This document shows, one piece after another, positions 25,895 through 35,428 of a stretch of 64,000 nt of DNA. How positions within the stretch are numbered: position 1 is the stretch's first letter; each line of letters opens with the position of its first letter. Both the position numbers and the translations under genes were made by a program. This DNA comes from Sphingomonas sp. PP-F2F-G114-C0414 (GTDB taxonomy: Bacteria > Pseudomonadota > Alphaproteobacteria > Sphingomonadales > Sphingomonadaceae), in assembly GCF_003688595.1 (NCBI RefSeq), contig NZ_RCWT01000013.1, positions 1 through 64,000 on the forward strand. Direction: 5' to 3'. Below the pieces are notes generated by a model. It was not told where the DNA came from and ran no database searches. It saw only the letters and a program-made list of their open reading frames with translations.

Positions 25895-27148
25895 TCAAGC
25901 CGCATCCTCGGCATCGAGCCCGTACGCCGTGTGCAGCACGCGCACCGCCAGCTCGGTATAATCCTCTTCGATCAGCACGCTGACCTTGATCTCCGACGTG
26001 GCGATCGCCTGGATGTTGATGCCGCGTTCGCCGAGCGTCGTGAACATCGTCGAGGCGACACCCGCATGGCTGCGCATGCCGACACCAACCACCGACACCT
26101 TGGCGACGCGCGTGTCGTGGACGATCGTCGCATAGCCGATCGCGTCCTTCGCCTTGTCGAGCACGTCGAGCGAGCGCGCCAGATCCGCCGCCGGTACCGT
26201 GAACGTCACGTCGGTCGAGCCGGTCGAATGCGCGACGTTCTGCACGATCATGTCGACGTTGATCCCCGCATCGGCGAGCGGCGCGAAGATCGCGGCGACC
26301 GAGCCGGGCCGATCGCTGACCTGCGTCAGGGTGATCTTCGCCTCGTTCTTGTCGTGCGCGATGCCGGTGATGAGTTGGCGTTCCATATCGTCGATTTCCT
26401 CTTCGCCCACGATCAACGTGCCGCGGTGTCCGTCATTGGTATCGCCGTCCTCGAACGAAGACAGCACGCGCACACGCACATTCTCTTTCATCGCCAGGCC
26501 GACAGACCGCGTCTGCAACACCTTGGCACCGACGCTGGCGAGTTCCAGCATCTCTTCGTACGTGACCTTGCTCAGTTTCCGCGCGCGGGGCACGATCCTG
26601 GGGTCGGTCGTGTAGACGCCGTCGACATCGGTATAGATGTCGCAGCGATCGGCCTTCATCGCCGCCGCCATCGCCACCGCCGACGTATCCGAGCCGCCGC
26701 GTCCCAAGGTGGTAACGCGCTGGCCATCCGCTACGCCCTGGAAACCGGGAATCACGGCGACGACGCCGTCCGCGAGGCTCGCGTCGAGTGCGGCCGTGTC
26801 GATCTCGCCGATGCGGGCCGATCCATGCGCGTCCGAGGTGTTGATCGGCAACTGCCAGCCGAGCCAGCTCCGCGCCTTGCAACCCGCCGCCTGGAGCGCG
26901 ATCGCGAGCAGGCCGCTCGTGATCTGCTCGCCGGCCGAGACGACGACGTCATATTCCTTCGCGTCGTACAGCGACGACGCCTCGCGGCAGAAGCCGACCA
27001 GCCGGTCGGTCTCGCCGGCCATCGCGGAGACGACGACGGCGACCTGGTTGCCGGCGTCGACTTCGCGCTTCACGCGCGCGGCGACGTTGCGGATACGCTC
27101 GATCCCAGCCATCGACGTCCCGCCGAATTTCATCACGATACGGGCCAT
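25895..27148 (-). CDS. lysC: Aspartate kinase
   Basis: First enzyme of the lysine, threonine and methionine branch, phosphorylating aspartate. 417 residues from ATG 27148 (MARIVMKFGGTSMAG), with KFGGTS ATP-binding motif, GRGGSDTSAVAMAAA substrate loop and TTDPRIVP. Two ACT domains follow residue 260 (ITLTQVSDRPGSVAAIFAPL and VSVVGVGMRSHAGVASTMFT), implying allosteric feedback. The longest open frame adds 59 codons that overlap ubiG and are not credible. It is divergent from ubiG with 52 bp between starts; thrC, further right, is a later step of the same pathway. Confidence 0.95.
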   Translation of the reverse strand: MARIVMKFGGTSMAGIERIRNVAARVKREVDAGNQVAVVVSAMAGETDRLVGFCREASSLYDAKEYDVVVSAGEQITSGLLAIALQAAGCKARSWLGWQLPINTSDAHGSARIGEIDTAALDASLADGVVAVIPGFQGVADGQRVTTLGRGGSDTSAVAMAAAMKADRCDIYTDVDGVYTTDPRIVPRARKLSKVTYEEMLELASVGAKVLQTRSVGLAMKENVRVRVLSSFEDGDTNDGHRGTLIVGEEEIDDMERQLITGIAHDKNEAKITLTQVSDRPGSVAAIFAPLADAGINVDMIVQNVAHSTGSTDVTFTVPAADLARSLDVLDKAKDAIGYATIVHDTRVAKVSVVGVGMRSHAGVASTMFTTLGERGINIQAIATSEIKVSVLIEEDYTELAVRVLHTAYGLDAEDAA

Positions 27149-27200
27149 TGGCAGCGCAAATCCCTTTGGGTCGAAGCGGCGGCCCTGATAGGTAGCGCGC

Positions 27201-27941
27201 ATGATACTGGCAAGCGACACGCACAATAACGCAACAATCGATCCGCGCGAGGCCGCACATTTCGGCACGATGGCGAAGCACTGGTGGGACCCGAAGGGCT
27301 CGTCCGCCCCGCTCCACAAGCTCAACCCGCCCCGGCTACGCTACATCCGTGAGCAGGTCGACGCGCATTGGGGTGGCGACGGTTCGACCTTCACGCCGCT
27401 GGACGGGAAGACCGCGCTCGATGTCGGCTGCGGCGCGGGGTTGCTGTGCGAACCGTTAGCACGGCTGGGTGCAGCGGTGACGGGGATCGACGCGGCACCG
27501 GAAAATATCGCAGTGGCGGAAATCCATGCGGCGCAAAGCGGCTTGGCGATCGACTACCGCGCGGGGGGCGTCGAGGGGCTGGTCGGGCAGTTCGATCTGG
27601 TCACCAGCCTCGAAGTGATCGAGCATGTCAGCGATCCGGCGGGTTTCGTGCGGGGTTTGGCGCGGACGCTGGCGGACGGCGGATTGCTGATCCTGTCGAC
27701 ACCCAACCGCACGCCGCTGTCGCGGCTGGCGATGATCACAGTGGCGGAAGGCACCGGCACCATTCCCAAGGGCACGCACGACTGGAACAAGTTCCTGACG
27801 CCCGAGGAACTGACCGCGCTGCTGAAGGACGCGGGGTTGCGCTTGACAGATACGCGGGGGCTGAGTTTCTCGCCGGCGACGGGGTTCACGCTGAGCGATT
27901 CGACGAGCCTCGATTACTTCCTGACCGCGGTAAAAGCCTGA
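27201..27941 (+). CDS. ubiG: Ubiquinone biosynthesis O-methyltransferase
   Basis: A bifunctional O-methyltransferase of ubiquinone synthesis. The 246-residue protein carries the SAM-binding motif ALDVGCGAGLLCEPLARLGA (about residues 72-91), the family N-terminus FGTMAKHWWDPKGSSAPLHK and post-motifs FDLVTSLEVIEHVSDPAGFV and GLLILSTPNRTPLSRL. The length and the KHWWDP signature set it apart from generic methyltransferases. Start ATG 27201; lysC is divergent. A repeat pair follows the stop. Confidence 0.95.
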   Translation: MILASDTHNNATIDPREAAHFGTMAKHWWDPKGSSAPLHKLNPPRLRYIREQVDAHWGGDGSTFTPLDGKTALDVGCGAGLLCEPLARLGAAVTGIDAAPENIAVAEIHAAQSGLAIDYRAGGVEGLVGQFDLVTSLEVIEHVSDPAGFVRGLARTLADGGLLILSTPNRTPLSRLAMITVAEGTGTIPKGTHDWNKFLTPEELTALLKDAGLRLTDTRGLSFSPATGFTLSDSTSLDYFLTAVKA

Positions 27942-27958
27942 CTCGTGCCCCACACGCG

Positions 27959-28064
27959 ACCACCCCGGCGGAGGCCGGGGCCCAATTGGGCGACGGTTAT
28001 GATCGAGGATGGCGCTCCGTTACTGCGGCTTTCCCAATTGGGCCCCGGCCTTCGCCGGGGTGGT
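27959..28064. repeat. Palindromic intergenic element, family A (copy A4)
   Basis: Arms ACCACCCCGGCGGAGGCCGG then GGCCCAATTGGG, mirrored by CCCAATTGGGCCCCGGCCTT then CGCCGGGGTGGT. The core is about 45 bp. It lies between ubiG and a GT-C glycosyltransferase, with a family C element about 50 bp further on. Confidence 0.85.
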
Positions 28065-28087
28065 AGTGAGCAGGGTGGGGCCGAGTA

Positions 28088-29590
28088 ATGGACCACACCG
28101 CCCCCCAACCCTGTTCACCCGCGAAGGCGGGTGCCCAGACTAGACACCCGTCTTCGCGGGTGAGCAATCTTCTGGTGCTCGCAGCGCTGGCGATCATCCT
28201 CATCACCCTCGCGCTCCTCCGCCCGGTGGACCATGACGAGAGCCAGTACGTCGCCGCCGCCGCGCTGACCGCGCACGGCCTGCTCCCGTACAGAGACTTC
28301 GCCTACCTCCAAACCCCGCTCCAACCCTACCTCTTCGCCCCGATCGCAGCGCTAGCCGGCGCTTGGACCTGGCCAGCGCTCCGCATCGTCAACGCGCTGC
28401 TCGGCATCGCGACGATGGCCTGCGTCCACACCGCCGCCCGAACCCTCGGCGCGAAACCCAAAGCCGCGCTCGCCTGCGCCGCGCTGTTCGCAACCTGCGA
28501 CATTCTTCTATTCAGCATCGGCACCGCGCGCAACGATGCGCTCCCCGCCGCACTGCTCGCCGCTGCTCTATCGCTGATCGCACGCGCGCAAACCCGTGAT
28601 GCGACGCGAAACCGGGCGCTGCTGATCGGGCTGCTTCTGGCTGCCGCCGCCGCCGCCAAGATCTCCTACGCGTTCCCCGCGCTCGCCTATGGGCTGTACG
28701 CGCTGATCCACCGCCGTCACCGCCCCGGCGCGATCCTGCTCGGCACGCTCCCGGTGATCGTCTTCGTCGCCTGGAGCTACACGACGAGCCCCGCCGGCTT
28801 CGTGTTCGGGACGCTGACCTTCCCGGCGCGCGGGCCCGCCGAATATTACGCGTCCCGGCCCTGGAAGATGTCGCTCCCCGCCAAGGCGATCGACTCGCTC
28901 AAATTCCTCGCGCTCGGTGCGGCGCTGCCCGCGCTGATCTTGGTCGCCCGAGACGCAAGCCGCCGCCGCGCAATCGGGCTGTTCGAGGCGCTCATCCTCG
29001 CCGGGCTCGTAGCCGCCCTGCTGCCGTTCCCGACCTGGCGGCAGTACCTGCTTCCCGTCCTGCCCGCGCTGTTCGTCCGGCTCTCGCTGATCAAGCGCCC
29101 CGGCCGGCCGTGGCGAGTCGCGCTCGGTGTCTTCGCAATCGCCGGACTCGCGCCGTCGATCGCAGCCTTGGCCAGTCCGGACGGCCTGTCGCTAGCCCAG
29201 GCGCTGCGCGAAGGTCGCACGCTCGGCCGGGCCCTCGATCGACGCGGCATCGGGAGTCCGATCGCGACACTGTCTCCGCAGATGCTGCCCGCCGCGAACC
29301 GCTTGCCCGACCCGGTCTTTGCCACCGGCCCGTTCTATTTCCGCAGCACGAGCCTGCTCGATCCGCAACAGGAACGCGCGCTCCATCTGATGTCACGTAC
29401 ACGCACGCGCGTGACTGGCGCGCCGATTCTCACCGGCGGCGAAGCCGCGGACACCAGCGGCGACGCCAGTCTCGATCATGCGCTCGCTGCCTGGGCAATT
29501 CGCAGCGGCTATCGATCGGTCGCGGTTCCCGGCACGCGCTTCACGCTCTACGTGCCGCCGGCCGCATCGCCGAACCCAGCCCTGCGATAG
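28088..29590 (+). CDS. Membrane GT-C type glycosyltransferase (family 39-like)
   Basis: A 500-residue polytopic membrane protein with about 11 TM helices. The first periplasmic loop carries the GT-C acidic motif (RPVDHDESQYVAAAALTAHG), followed by RDFAYLQTPLQPYLFAP. This matches polyprenyl-phosphate-sugar-dependent transferases of the ArnT/PMT fold that modify lipid A or surface glycans. The N-terminus is uncertain: ATG 28088 lies ahead of a palindromic element, GTG 28160 lies at its right edge and GTG 28175 just after it. The first TM (LLVLAALAIILITLALL) begins right after the element. Donor and acceptor unknown. Confidence 0.8.
   Translation: MDHTAPQPCSPAKAGAQTRHPSSRVSNLLVLAALAIILITLALLRPVDHDESQYVAAAALTAHGLLPYRDFAYLQTPLQPYLFAPIAALAGAWTWPALRIVNALLGIATMACVHTAARTLGAKPKAALACAALFATCDILLFSIGTARNDALPAALLAAALSLIARAQTRDATRNRALLIGLLLAAAAAAKISYAFPALAYGLYALIHRRHRPGAILLGTLPVIVFVAWSYTTSPAGFVFGTLTFPARGPAEYYASRPWKMSLPAKAIDSLKFLALGAALPALILVARDASRRRAIGLFEALILAGLVAALLPFPTWRQYLLPVLPALFVRLSLIKRPGRPWRVALGVFAIAGLAPSIAALASPDGLSLAQALREGRTLGRALDRRGIGSPIATLSPQMLPAANRLPDPVFATGPFYFRSTSLLDPQQERALHLMSRTRTRVTGAPILTGGEAADTSGDASLDHALAAWAIRSGYRSVAVPGTRFTLYVPPAASPNPALR
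28114..28163. repeat. Palindromic element, family C (copy C1), inside the start of a glycosyltransferase frame
   Basis: Arms TTCACCCGCGAAGGCGGGTG and GACACCCGTCTTCGCGGGTG form paired hairpins around a short core containing CCCAGAC. The element is open in the frame of the downstream gene and would encode residues 10-25 of the longest product. Confidence 0.78.
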
Positions 29591-29594
29591 CCCA

Positions 29595-30566
29595 TCAAGC
29601 CCCGTGATCGCGCCCGCGATCGCTTGCCCTGCCGACAGTCGGTCGCATCGCGATCGCATGCGCGGCGAACGCGACGATCAGCGCCACATGCAGCAGCAGG
29701 GTCAGTGCCGCGGTGAAGGCGACCAGTTCGGACAGGGCCTGATCCTGCCCGATCAGCAGGATCGCGGCATTGGCGAACAGCAGGTCCTTGTTGGGCACCA
29801 GTGGCAGCCGCGACACGAGCAACCGCCCGGCAGCGAGAAACATCCACATGCCGATCGACACGCCAGGCAACGCGAAATGCCAGGCGAGCGCGATAAGCAA
29901 AGACCCGAGCAACAGCCGGATGCAATGGACCGAGAACACCCACCACAACAGCGGCCGCGCCAGCGAGAACACCCGCCGCGAGAAGATCAGGAAGGGCAGG
30001 GATATCACCAGCGTGACGCCAGCCGATGCCAGCACCGCGCGAAACTGATCGTGCGTCAGCAGGTCTTGTCCGAACGGCAGCGCGATCGCCACCAGCAGCA
30101 ACGTCACCGCATTGCCCGCGATCGCCGACAGGATCGAGACGTCCTTGACCGCCCCGAACGGCGACGCGACCATCTGCGCCTTCGCCCGCGCCCAGGCGTA
30201 GAAATACGCATCGCCCGAATAGCCGAACACGACTTCGTTCGCGATCCGCTTCTTGATCAGCGCGACCAGACCGCCGATCGGAATCTCCCAGAGCCGCCGA
30301 AAGATCACGTAATCGCCGGTCGGCGACGCCATGTAGAGCAGCACGAAACACAGATAGAAGCGGGGATCGGCAGGCACCGAGCGGCCGAGCCCCACCAGGC
30401 CATGCCCGAACAGCTCGCGCGCCAGTCCAACAATCATCGCGCCGGTCAGCACCGCGCCGATGATCGCCGGCCAGCGGCTGCGCACCGTTTTCAGCGGTTC
30501 CAGCCCGACATTTGAGACGTCGGCATAACCGGCAGGATCGGCCGCAATCGGCGGTCGCGTCGTCAA
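29595..30566 (-). CDS. Integral membrane protein, function unknown
   Basis: About 323 residues with eight or so TM helices. The frame is open to a TTG at 30638, but TTG 30566 has a strong GAGGAC ribosome-binding site at good spacing and gives the likelier protein (TTRPPIAADPAGYADVSNVG at its start). Features include ARELFGHGLVGLGRSVPADP, a loop with charged KKRIANEVVFGYSGDAYFYAWARAK, and a tail GRASDRGRDHGA. The helix pattern recalls lysylphosphatidylglycerol-synthase TM regions, but the similarity is not strong enough to name it. It sits between two glycosyltransferases, convergent with one and divergent from the other, so an envelope role is plausible. Confidence 0.7.
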   Translation of the reverse strand: MTTRPPIAADPAGYADVSNVGLEPLKTVRSRWPAIIGAVLTGAMIVGLARELFGHGLVGLGRSVPADPRFYLCFVLLYMASPTGDYVIFRRLWEIPIGGLVALIKKRIANEVVFGYSGDAYFYAWARAKAQMVASPFGAVKDVSILSAIAGNAVTLLLVAIALPFGQDLLTHDQFRAVLASAGVTLVISLPFLIFSRRVFSLARPLLWWVFSVHCIRLLLGSLLIALAWHFALPGVSIGMWMFLAAGRLLVSRLPLVPNKDLLFANAAILLIGQDQALSELVAFTAALTLLLHVALIVAFAAHAIAMRPTVGRASDRGRDHGA

Positions 30567-30742
30567 TCGCTTGTCCTCACGCCATGTCTGCAAGGGTCGC
30601 ACGGTACACCAGTCATTGCCGGTGTCGGGGCGCGACAATAGCCATTAGCCGCCGGTCGTGCACGTAAAGTCGGTTTCATTCGGTCGCGATCTCCGCTCTA
30701 CCAATCGTGCATTATGATGACTCCCATGTTTCAGTGTTGTGT

Positions 30743-31792
30743 ATGTCGCCGGTCGCCCAGCACATCCTGACCTATGCCGAGGACCTCCGCGGCGGCGGGG
30801 TCGAGCGCGCGCAACTGCGCCTCGCGCGCGGCTGGCTGGCGGCGGGGCGGCGCGTGACGCTGGCGATCGAGGATATCTCCGGGCCGCTTGCGGCGGAACT
30901 GCCCGAGGGGCTGGAGATCGTTTCGCCGTTTCGGTTGCTGACGTTGCCGGAGGTCGTACGGCGTTTGGCGCCGGACGTGATCTTCTGTCCCGGCAATTTC
31001 TATACCTGGAGCGCGGCATGGACGAGGCTGCGGCTGGGCAAGACGTGTCCGCCGATCGTCGCGAAGATGTCCAACGCCCCGACGCGCGCTGACCACGGGC
31101 GGCTGATGCACGCCGCGCACCAACTCTGGCTCGCGCGGCACGGCGGGTTCCTCGATCACCTCGTCGCGATGACACCTGCGACCGCGGACGAGGCGGCGCT
31201 GGCGACCCGGATGGTCCGGCGGACGAGCGTCATTCCAAACCCGCCGGCGGTGGCGATTCCGGCCGCGCTACCCGATCTGCCGCCGCGCTTCATTCTCGGG
31301 GTGGGCCGGCTCGAACCGCAGAAACGCTGGGACCGCCTGATCGCCGCACTGCCGCTGCTGGCGGACCGAACGATACCGCTCGTTATCCTCGGTGACGGTA
31401 GCGAGCGCGGGGCGATCGAGGCGCAAATCCGTGCGCTCGGTTTGCAGGATCGCGTGCTCCTGCTCGGCCACAGCAGCGATCCACTCCCGGTGATGGCCCG
31501 CGCGGCGGTACTGGCGCTGACCTCGGAATACGAGGGCGTACCGGGGGTTTTGCGCGAGGCGCTGTCGGTCGGGACGCCGGTTATCTCGACCGACTCGAGC
31601 GCAGCGGTAGCGGAGATTGTCGATCGGCCAGACCGTGGAGCGATCGTCGCGAGAGACGACACTGCTGCATTGGTTGTAGCGCTGGATGCGTGGCTAGAGC
31701 CAACTCGGCAGCGACCCGAACCAGTCCCCCAACCGGGTGCGGATTCAGCCAACCGCTACATCGCACTCTTCGACCAACTGGTGAGGCGGTAA
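30743..31792 (+). CDS. Glycosyltransferase family 4-like
   Basis: About 349 residues from ATG 30743 (MSPVAQHILTYAEDLRGGGV); a GTG at 30707 is the alternative. It is a GT-B fold retaining glycosyltransferase: the N-terminal GGGVERAQLRLARGW motif and the C-terminal donor-binding region FILGVGRLEPQKRWDRLIAA, LLGHSSDPLPVMARAAVLAL and SEYEGVPGVLREALSVGTPV (the EGxPxxxxEAxxxG signature, about residue 265). It is cytoplasmic and probably adds sugars to a polysaccharide or LPS core. Specificity unknown. Confidence 0.9.
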   Translation: MSPVAQHILTYAEDLRGGGVERAQLRLARGWLAAGRRVTLAIEDISGPLAAELPEGLEIVSPFRLLTLPEVVRRLAPDVIFCPGNFYTWSAAWTRLRLGKTCPPIVAKMSNAPTRADHGRLMHAAHQLWLARHGGFLDHLVAMTPATADEAALATRMVRRTSVIPNPPAVAIPAALPDLPPRFILGVGRLEPQKRWDRLIAALPLLADRTIPLVILGDGSERGAIEAQIRALGLQDRVLLLGHSSDPLPVMARAAVLALTSEYEGVPGVLREALSVGTPVISTDSSAAVAEIVDRPDRGAIVARDDTAALVVALDAWLEPTRQRPEPVPQPGADSANRYIALFDQLVRR

Positions 31793-31840
31793 CTCCCCAC
31801 TCGATTGCCCGCCCCATTGACGTCCTCGGCTCTCACCCCA

Positions 31841-31918
31841 CCGTCATCCCCGCGGACGCGGGGACCCATACGGGCAAACCGCGGAGGATATGGATCCCCG
31901 CGTCCGCGGGGATGACGG
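31841..31918. repeat. Palindromic intergenic element, family E
   Basis: Arms CCGTCATCCCCGCGGACGCG then GGGACCCAT, mirrored by ATGGATCCCCGCGTCCGCGG then GGATGACGG. The stem is closed by a GGAC loop on each side. It lies in the 219-bp convergent gap between the GT4 gene and the AI-2E permease. Confidence 0.85.
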
Positions 31919-32011
31919 ATAGTGAGCTTAATCCCACCACCATTGTAGAACGAGGGTGCTTACCCAACGGAGGTCGGAACGGTTGCGCGACGACCGGACA
32001 GGCAACGCCAC

Positions 32012-33088
32012 TCACGCAGTAGCGGTAGCCCCCTCGTCAGCCTCGGCCTTCTCCTCTTCCCGCTCCGACCGACGCTCAAGCGCAGTCTTCAACATCGCGG
32101 TCATCGGATCGGCCAGCGCCAGCCCCAGGATCCCGAACAGCGCGCTCGCCAGGATCTGCGCACCCAGCGTCAACGCCGGCGGCAAATCGACCGTGCGCTT
32201 CGCCACCATCGGCACGATCACATACCCGTCGATCGTCTGCACGACGAGGTACGTGCCGATCGCCCAATACCCCGTATCGACGCCCGCGCTGAACCCGACC
32301 GCGACCATCAGCACGCCGGTCACGATCGCGCCGACGTTGGGAATAAACGCCAGGATGCCCGCGATGATGCCGAGCAGCATCGCCATCGGCACGCCGCCGA
32401 TCGCCAGCGCGATGCCGCTCGCGACCCCCTCGACCGCCATCCCGAGCAACCGCCCGGCGAGCAAACGCCGCAACGTCGCGCCCATCTTGACCAAAGTCCT
32501 GGCGAACTCGGGGCGCAGGTCGAGCGGCACCATCCACTGAAGCCCGCGCGAGTACGTCCCCGGGTCCATCGCGATGAACAGCCCGAGGATCAGGATCATG
32601 AACATGCTGGTGATCGCGCCGATCGCGCTGCCCACCCACGACGTCACGCGCCCGACCGAGCCGAGCGCCTGCTTGACGATCCCGTTTACGTCCGACGCAC
32701 CCGGCATCAGCCCCTGCGAGGTCAGATAGCCGGTGAAGCGATTGGCCTGCGACTCCAACGTCGAGCGCAGCTGCGTCACCTGCTCGGTGACCTGCACCCC
32801 GGTCAGCACGAACGTGCCTACCAGGAACGCGAAGGTCAGTAGCACGACGATCAGCAGCCGCCAGCCGCGTCCGATCGGCAGCACCCGTCCGAGCAGCCGC
32901 ACGCCGCCATCGAGCAAGGCCGCAAACACGACGCCCGCGAAGATGATCAGCAACGGCTGCACCAGCACGATCAGCAGCGCAATCACGCAGGCGAGCCCGA
33001 GCCAGATCGCCGCACGCTTCAGTTCCTTGCGCAGGAACGGATCGCGCATTTCGACCGGGCTCAGTTCGTCGACGGTCTTATCGGCCAT
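32012..33088 (-). CDS. AI-2E family transporter
   Basis: A 358-residue inner-membrane protein of the AI-2E/PerM family with about eight TM helices. Motifs include the N-terminal LLIVLVQPLLIIFAGVVFAALLDGGV region (shown in part), GIIAGILAFIPNVGAIVTGV and the family QTIDGYVIVPMVAKRTVDLP near the C-terminus. A charged tail (RRSEREEEKAEADEG) follows. Members export autoinducer-2 or act as Na+/H+ antiporters; the substrate is not predictable. ATG 33088 follows the lepB stop with one base between (TGAGATG), so it is the last gene of the pyrE-pdxJ-acpS-lepB run. Confidence 0.88.
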   Translation of the reverse strand: MADKTVDELSPVEMRDPFLRKELKRAAIWLGLACVIALLIVLVQPLLIIFAGVVFAALLDGGVRLLGRVLPIGRGWRLLIVVLLTFAFLVGTFVLTGVQVTEQVTQLRSTLESQANRFTGYLTSQGLMPGASDVNGIVKQALGSVGRVTSWVGSAIGAITSMFMILILGLFIAMDPGTYSRGLQWMVPLDLRPEFARTLVKMGATLRRLLAGRLLGMAVEGVASGIALAIGGVPMAMLLGIIAGILAFIPNVGAIVTGVLMVAVGFSAGVDTGYWAIGTYLVVQTIDGYVIVPMVAKRTVDLPPALTLGAQILASALFGILGLALADPMTAMLKTALERRSEREEEKAEADEGATATA

Positions 33089-33089
33089 C

Positions 33090-34079
33090 TCAGTTCACCT
33101 TGGCGGGATGCAGCGAGGTGCCCGCGCGATCCGAGCGCAGCGAGCTCCACCAGCTCAGCGGATTGAACGTCGCATCGCCGTCGAGGCTAAAAGTGATGAA
33201 CTCCGCACGGCCGCCGAGATTCTCGTACGGCACCGGTCCGCCTAGACCGAGCTGGCTCAGCGCGAACCGGCTGTCGGCCGAGCGATCGCGGTTGTCGCCC
33301 ATCAGGAAGACGTGGTTCGCGGGGATCGTGATTTCGGCAAAATTGTCGCCCTGGCTGTCCGATTCGAGATCGATCGTCTCGTAGCGGCGGCCGTTGGGCA
33401 GCGTCTCGGTATAGGTCGGCAGGCGGCACATCTCGCGCCCGTCGGGCAGCGTCTCACGCGCGCCGGGATAGTCGATCTCGCTGCACGGGCTGTTGGTGTC
33501 GACCGGGATCAGCGTGTCGTGCAAGGGGCCACGCTTCACCGCGACGCCGTTCAGGAACACGATCCCGCCACGCACGGCGAGCTTGTCGCCCGGCAACCCG
33601 ATGACGCGCTTGATATAGTCGTTGTGCGTGCCCGGCGGCGTCACGATCACCACGTCGCCGCGCGTCGGCAGCGAGCCGAACAGGCGGCCGTGGATGAACG
33701 GTAGCGACACGCTCCAGCTGTCTTCCTGCTGGCGCAGCACGACGCCCTTGAAGATCGCGACCGGGTTGGGGATCGTCGGCGACACGAACGACCAGCCATA
33801 GGCGAACTTGGTCACCACCAGTCGGTCGCCGATACGAAGGCCCGGCAGCATCGATTCGCTGGGGATATAGAAGGGCTTGGCGATGAAGCTGTGGAAGCCG
33901 AGTACGACCAAGATCAGCCAGAATATGCCCTTCACCTCGCCCCACCAGTCGGTGCCGCGGCGGCGGCCAGTCTCGGAACCAGTTTCCGGTGCGGTGCCGG
34001 CCGGTGGCGCGGTATCGGCCGCGGTCTGCGCGAGGGGCTTTTCGGGGAACTCGTTGCCGTCCAACGCCGCGTCCTTCAT
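33090..34079 (-). CDS. lepB: Signal peptidase I
   Basis: Membrane-bound Ser/Lys protease that removes signal peptides from exported proteins. 329 residues from ATG 34079 ([20 protein letters not shown]). One N-terminal TM ([20 protein letters not shown]) precedes the catalytic Ser in [18 protein letters not shown] and the Lys in [20 protein letters not shown]. The conserved box E ([12 protein letters not shown]) follows. The start overlaps the acpS stop by 4 bp. Confidence 0.96.
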   Translation of the reverse strand: MKDAALDGNEFPEKPLAQTAADTAPPAGTAPETGSETGRRRGTDWWGEVKGIFWLILVVLGFHSFIAKPFYIPSESMLPGLRIGDRLVVTKFAYGWSFVSPTIPNPVAIFKGVVLRQQEDSWSVSLPFIHGRLFGSLPTRGDVVIVTPPGTHNDYIKRVIGLPGDKLAVRGGIVFLNGVAVKRGPLHDTLIPVDTNSPCSEIDYPGARETLPDGREMCRLPTYTETLPNGRRYETIDLESDSQGDNFAEITIPANHVFLMGDNRDRSADSRFALSQLGLGGPVPYENLGGRAEFITFSLDGDATFNPLSWWSSLRSDRAGTSLHPAKVN

Positions 34080-34510
34080 CGATTCGTATCCTGGCGCATG
34101 TCCGGGGATATCAGAGGTATAGCTTCGATGATCACGAAGGCCTGCGCCCACGGATGATCATCGGTCATCGTCAAATGCACGCGCGCGGCGTGGCCTTCGG
34201 GGGTCAACGCGTCAAGCCTCGCTTTGGCACCCCCGGTCAACGCCAGCGTCGGCGCGCCGCTGGGGGCGTTGACCACGCTGATATCGCGCATGAACACGCC
34301 CGCGCGGAACCCGGTGCCGACCGCCTTCGAAAACGCCTCCTTTGCCGCGAACCGCTTCGCCAGCGTCCCCGCCTTGGTAAAAGGCCGCCGCGCTGCCTTG
34401 GCGCGCTCGACATCGGTAAACACCCGCTGCTCGAACCGCTCGCCGAACCGCTCGACCGACGCCGCGATCCGCTCGATATTACACAGGTCGGACCCGAGCC
34501 CGATGATCAC
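34076..34510 (-). CDS. acpS: Holo-[acyl-carrier-protein] synthase
   Basis: Transfers 4-phosphopantetheine from CoA to ACP. The 144-residue protein starts with GTG 34510 ([20 protein letters not shown]) and carries the two family motifs: [10 protein letters not shown] with the Mg-binding Asp, and [18 protein letters not shown] with the second Glu and Lys. Length is slightly longer than usual because of a C-terminal tail. It is translationally coupled to lepB and separated from pdxJ by a 150-bp palindromic element. Confidence 0.95.
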   Translation of the reverse strand: MIIGLGSDLCNIERIAASVERFGERFEQRVFTDVERAKAARRPFTKAGTLAKRFAAKEAFSKAVGTGFRAGVFMRDISVVNAPSGAPTLALTGGAKARLDALTPEGHAARVHLTMTDDHPWAQAFVIIEAIPLISPDMRQDTNR

Positions 34511-34532
34511 GAGGCGGCCTGGAGTCGGAAGA

Positions 34533-34683
34533 CAAAATTAGATTTGCGCGCAGAGGCGCAGAGGCGCGGAGAGTATGAGGGCCTCAAGAGCGGCAAGATC
34601 GAGTTAGCAAGCGAGCGAATCCAGCCACGGGCTAGCCCCCTCTTCTGCTCCGCGCCTCTGCGCCTCTGCGCGAACAAAACTGC
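34533..34683. repeat. Palindromic element (family G), between pdxJ and acpS
   Basis: Left arm AAAATTAGATTTGCGCGCAG then AGGCGCAGAGGCGCGGAG; right arm is the inverted copy CTCCGCGCCTCTGCGCCTCT then GCGCGAACAAAAC. The arms contain a direct 9-bp repeat (GCAGAGGCG twice). The core of about 75 bp is unrelated to other families. It splits an otherwise tightly coupled operon. Confidence 0.82.
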
Positions 34684-34687
34684 CTTC

Positions 34688-35428
34688 CTACCGTGCCGCA
34701 TCCATAGCCTCGCGCATCAGCCGAACCGCCTCGCCGAGCCCGACGAACAGCGCCTCCCCCACGAGGAAATGCCCGATGTTCAGCTCCCGGACCTGCCAGA
34801 TAGCCGCGATCGGTGCGACGTTGTCGTAGGTCAGGCCATGCCCCGCATGCACCTCGATGCCGTTCTTCGCCGCCAGCGCCGCGGCATCGCTCAGCCGTCG
34901 CAACTCCACCGTCCGCGCCTCGCCCGAGAGTTCCGCGTACAGGCCGGTGTGCAGTTCGATCACTGGCACCTTGAGTCGCACCGCCGCCTCGATTTGGCGC
35001 GCGTCCGGTTCGATGAACAGCGACACGCGGATGCCCGCCCCCGCCAGTGCATCGACCAGCCGCGCCATCCGGTCGTAATGCCCGGCGACGTCGAGCCCGC
35101 CCTCGGTGGTCAGTTCCTCGCGCTTTTCCGGCACGATGCACGCCGCGTGCGGCTTGTGGCGCAGCGCGATGCCCAGCATCTCGTCGGTCGCCGCCATCTC
35201 GAGGTTCAACGGGATCGTCAGCTCGGCCGACAGACGCGCGATGTCGTCGTCCGTAATGTGCCGGCGATCCTCGCGCAGATGCGCGGTGATGCCGTCTGCC
35301 CCCGCCGCCGCCGCGACCAGCGCCGCGCGTACCGGATCGGGATACCCCGCCCCCCGCGCATTCCGCACCGTTGCGACGTGATCGATGTTGACGCCAAGGC
35401 GCAGGTGGTCGTTGCCAAGGAGGCTCAT
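34688..35428 (-). CDS. pdxJ: Pyridoxine 5'-phosphate synthase
   Basis: Last step of the DXP-dependent vitamin B6 pathway: condenses 3-amino-2-oxopropyl phosphate with 1-deoxyxylulose 5-phosphate. The 246-residue TIM barrel has the family hallmark [20 protein letters not shown], then [14 protein letters not shown] with catalytic residues, and C-terminal [16 protein letters not shown] and [16 protein letters not shown]. The start overlaps the pyrE stop by 4 bp. Confidence 0.97.
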   Translation of the reverse strand: MSLLGNDHLRLGVNIDHVATVRNARGAGYPDPVRAALVAAAAGADGITAHLREDRRHITDDDIARLSAELTIPLNLEMAATDEMLGIALRHKPHAACIVPEKREELTTEGGLDVAGHYDRMARLVDALAGAGIRVSLFIEPDARQIEAAVRLKVPVIELHTGLYAELSGEARTVELRRLSDAAALAAKNGIEVHAGHGLTYDNVAPIAAIWQVRELNIGHFLVGEALFVGLGEAVRLMREAMDAAR

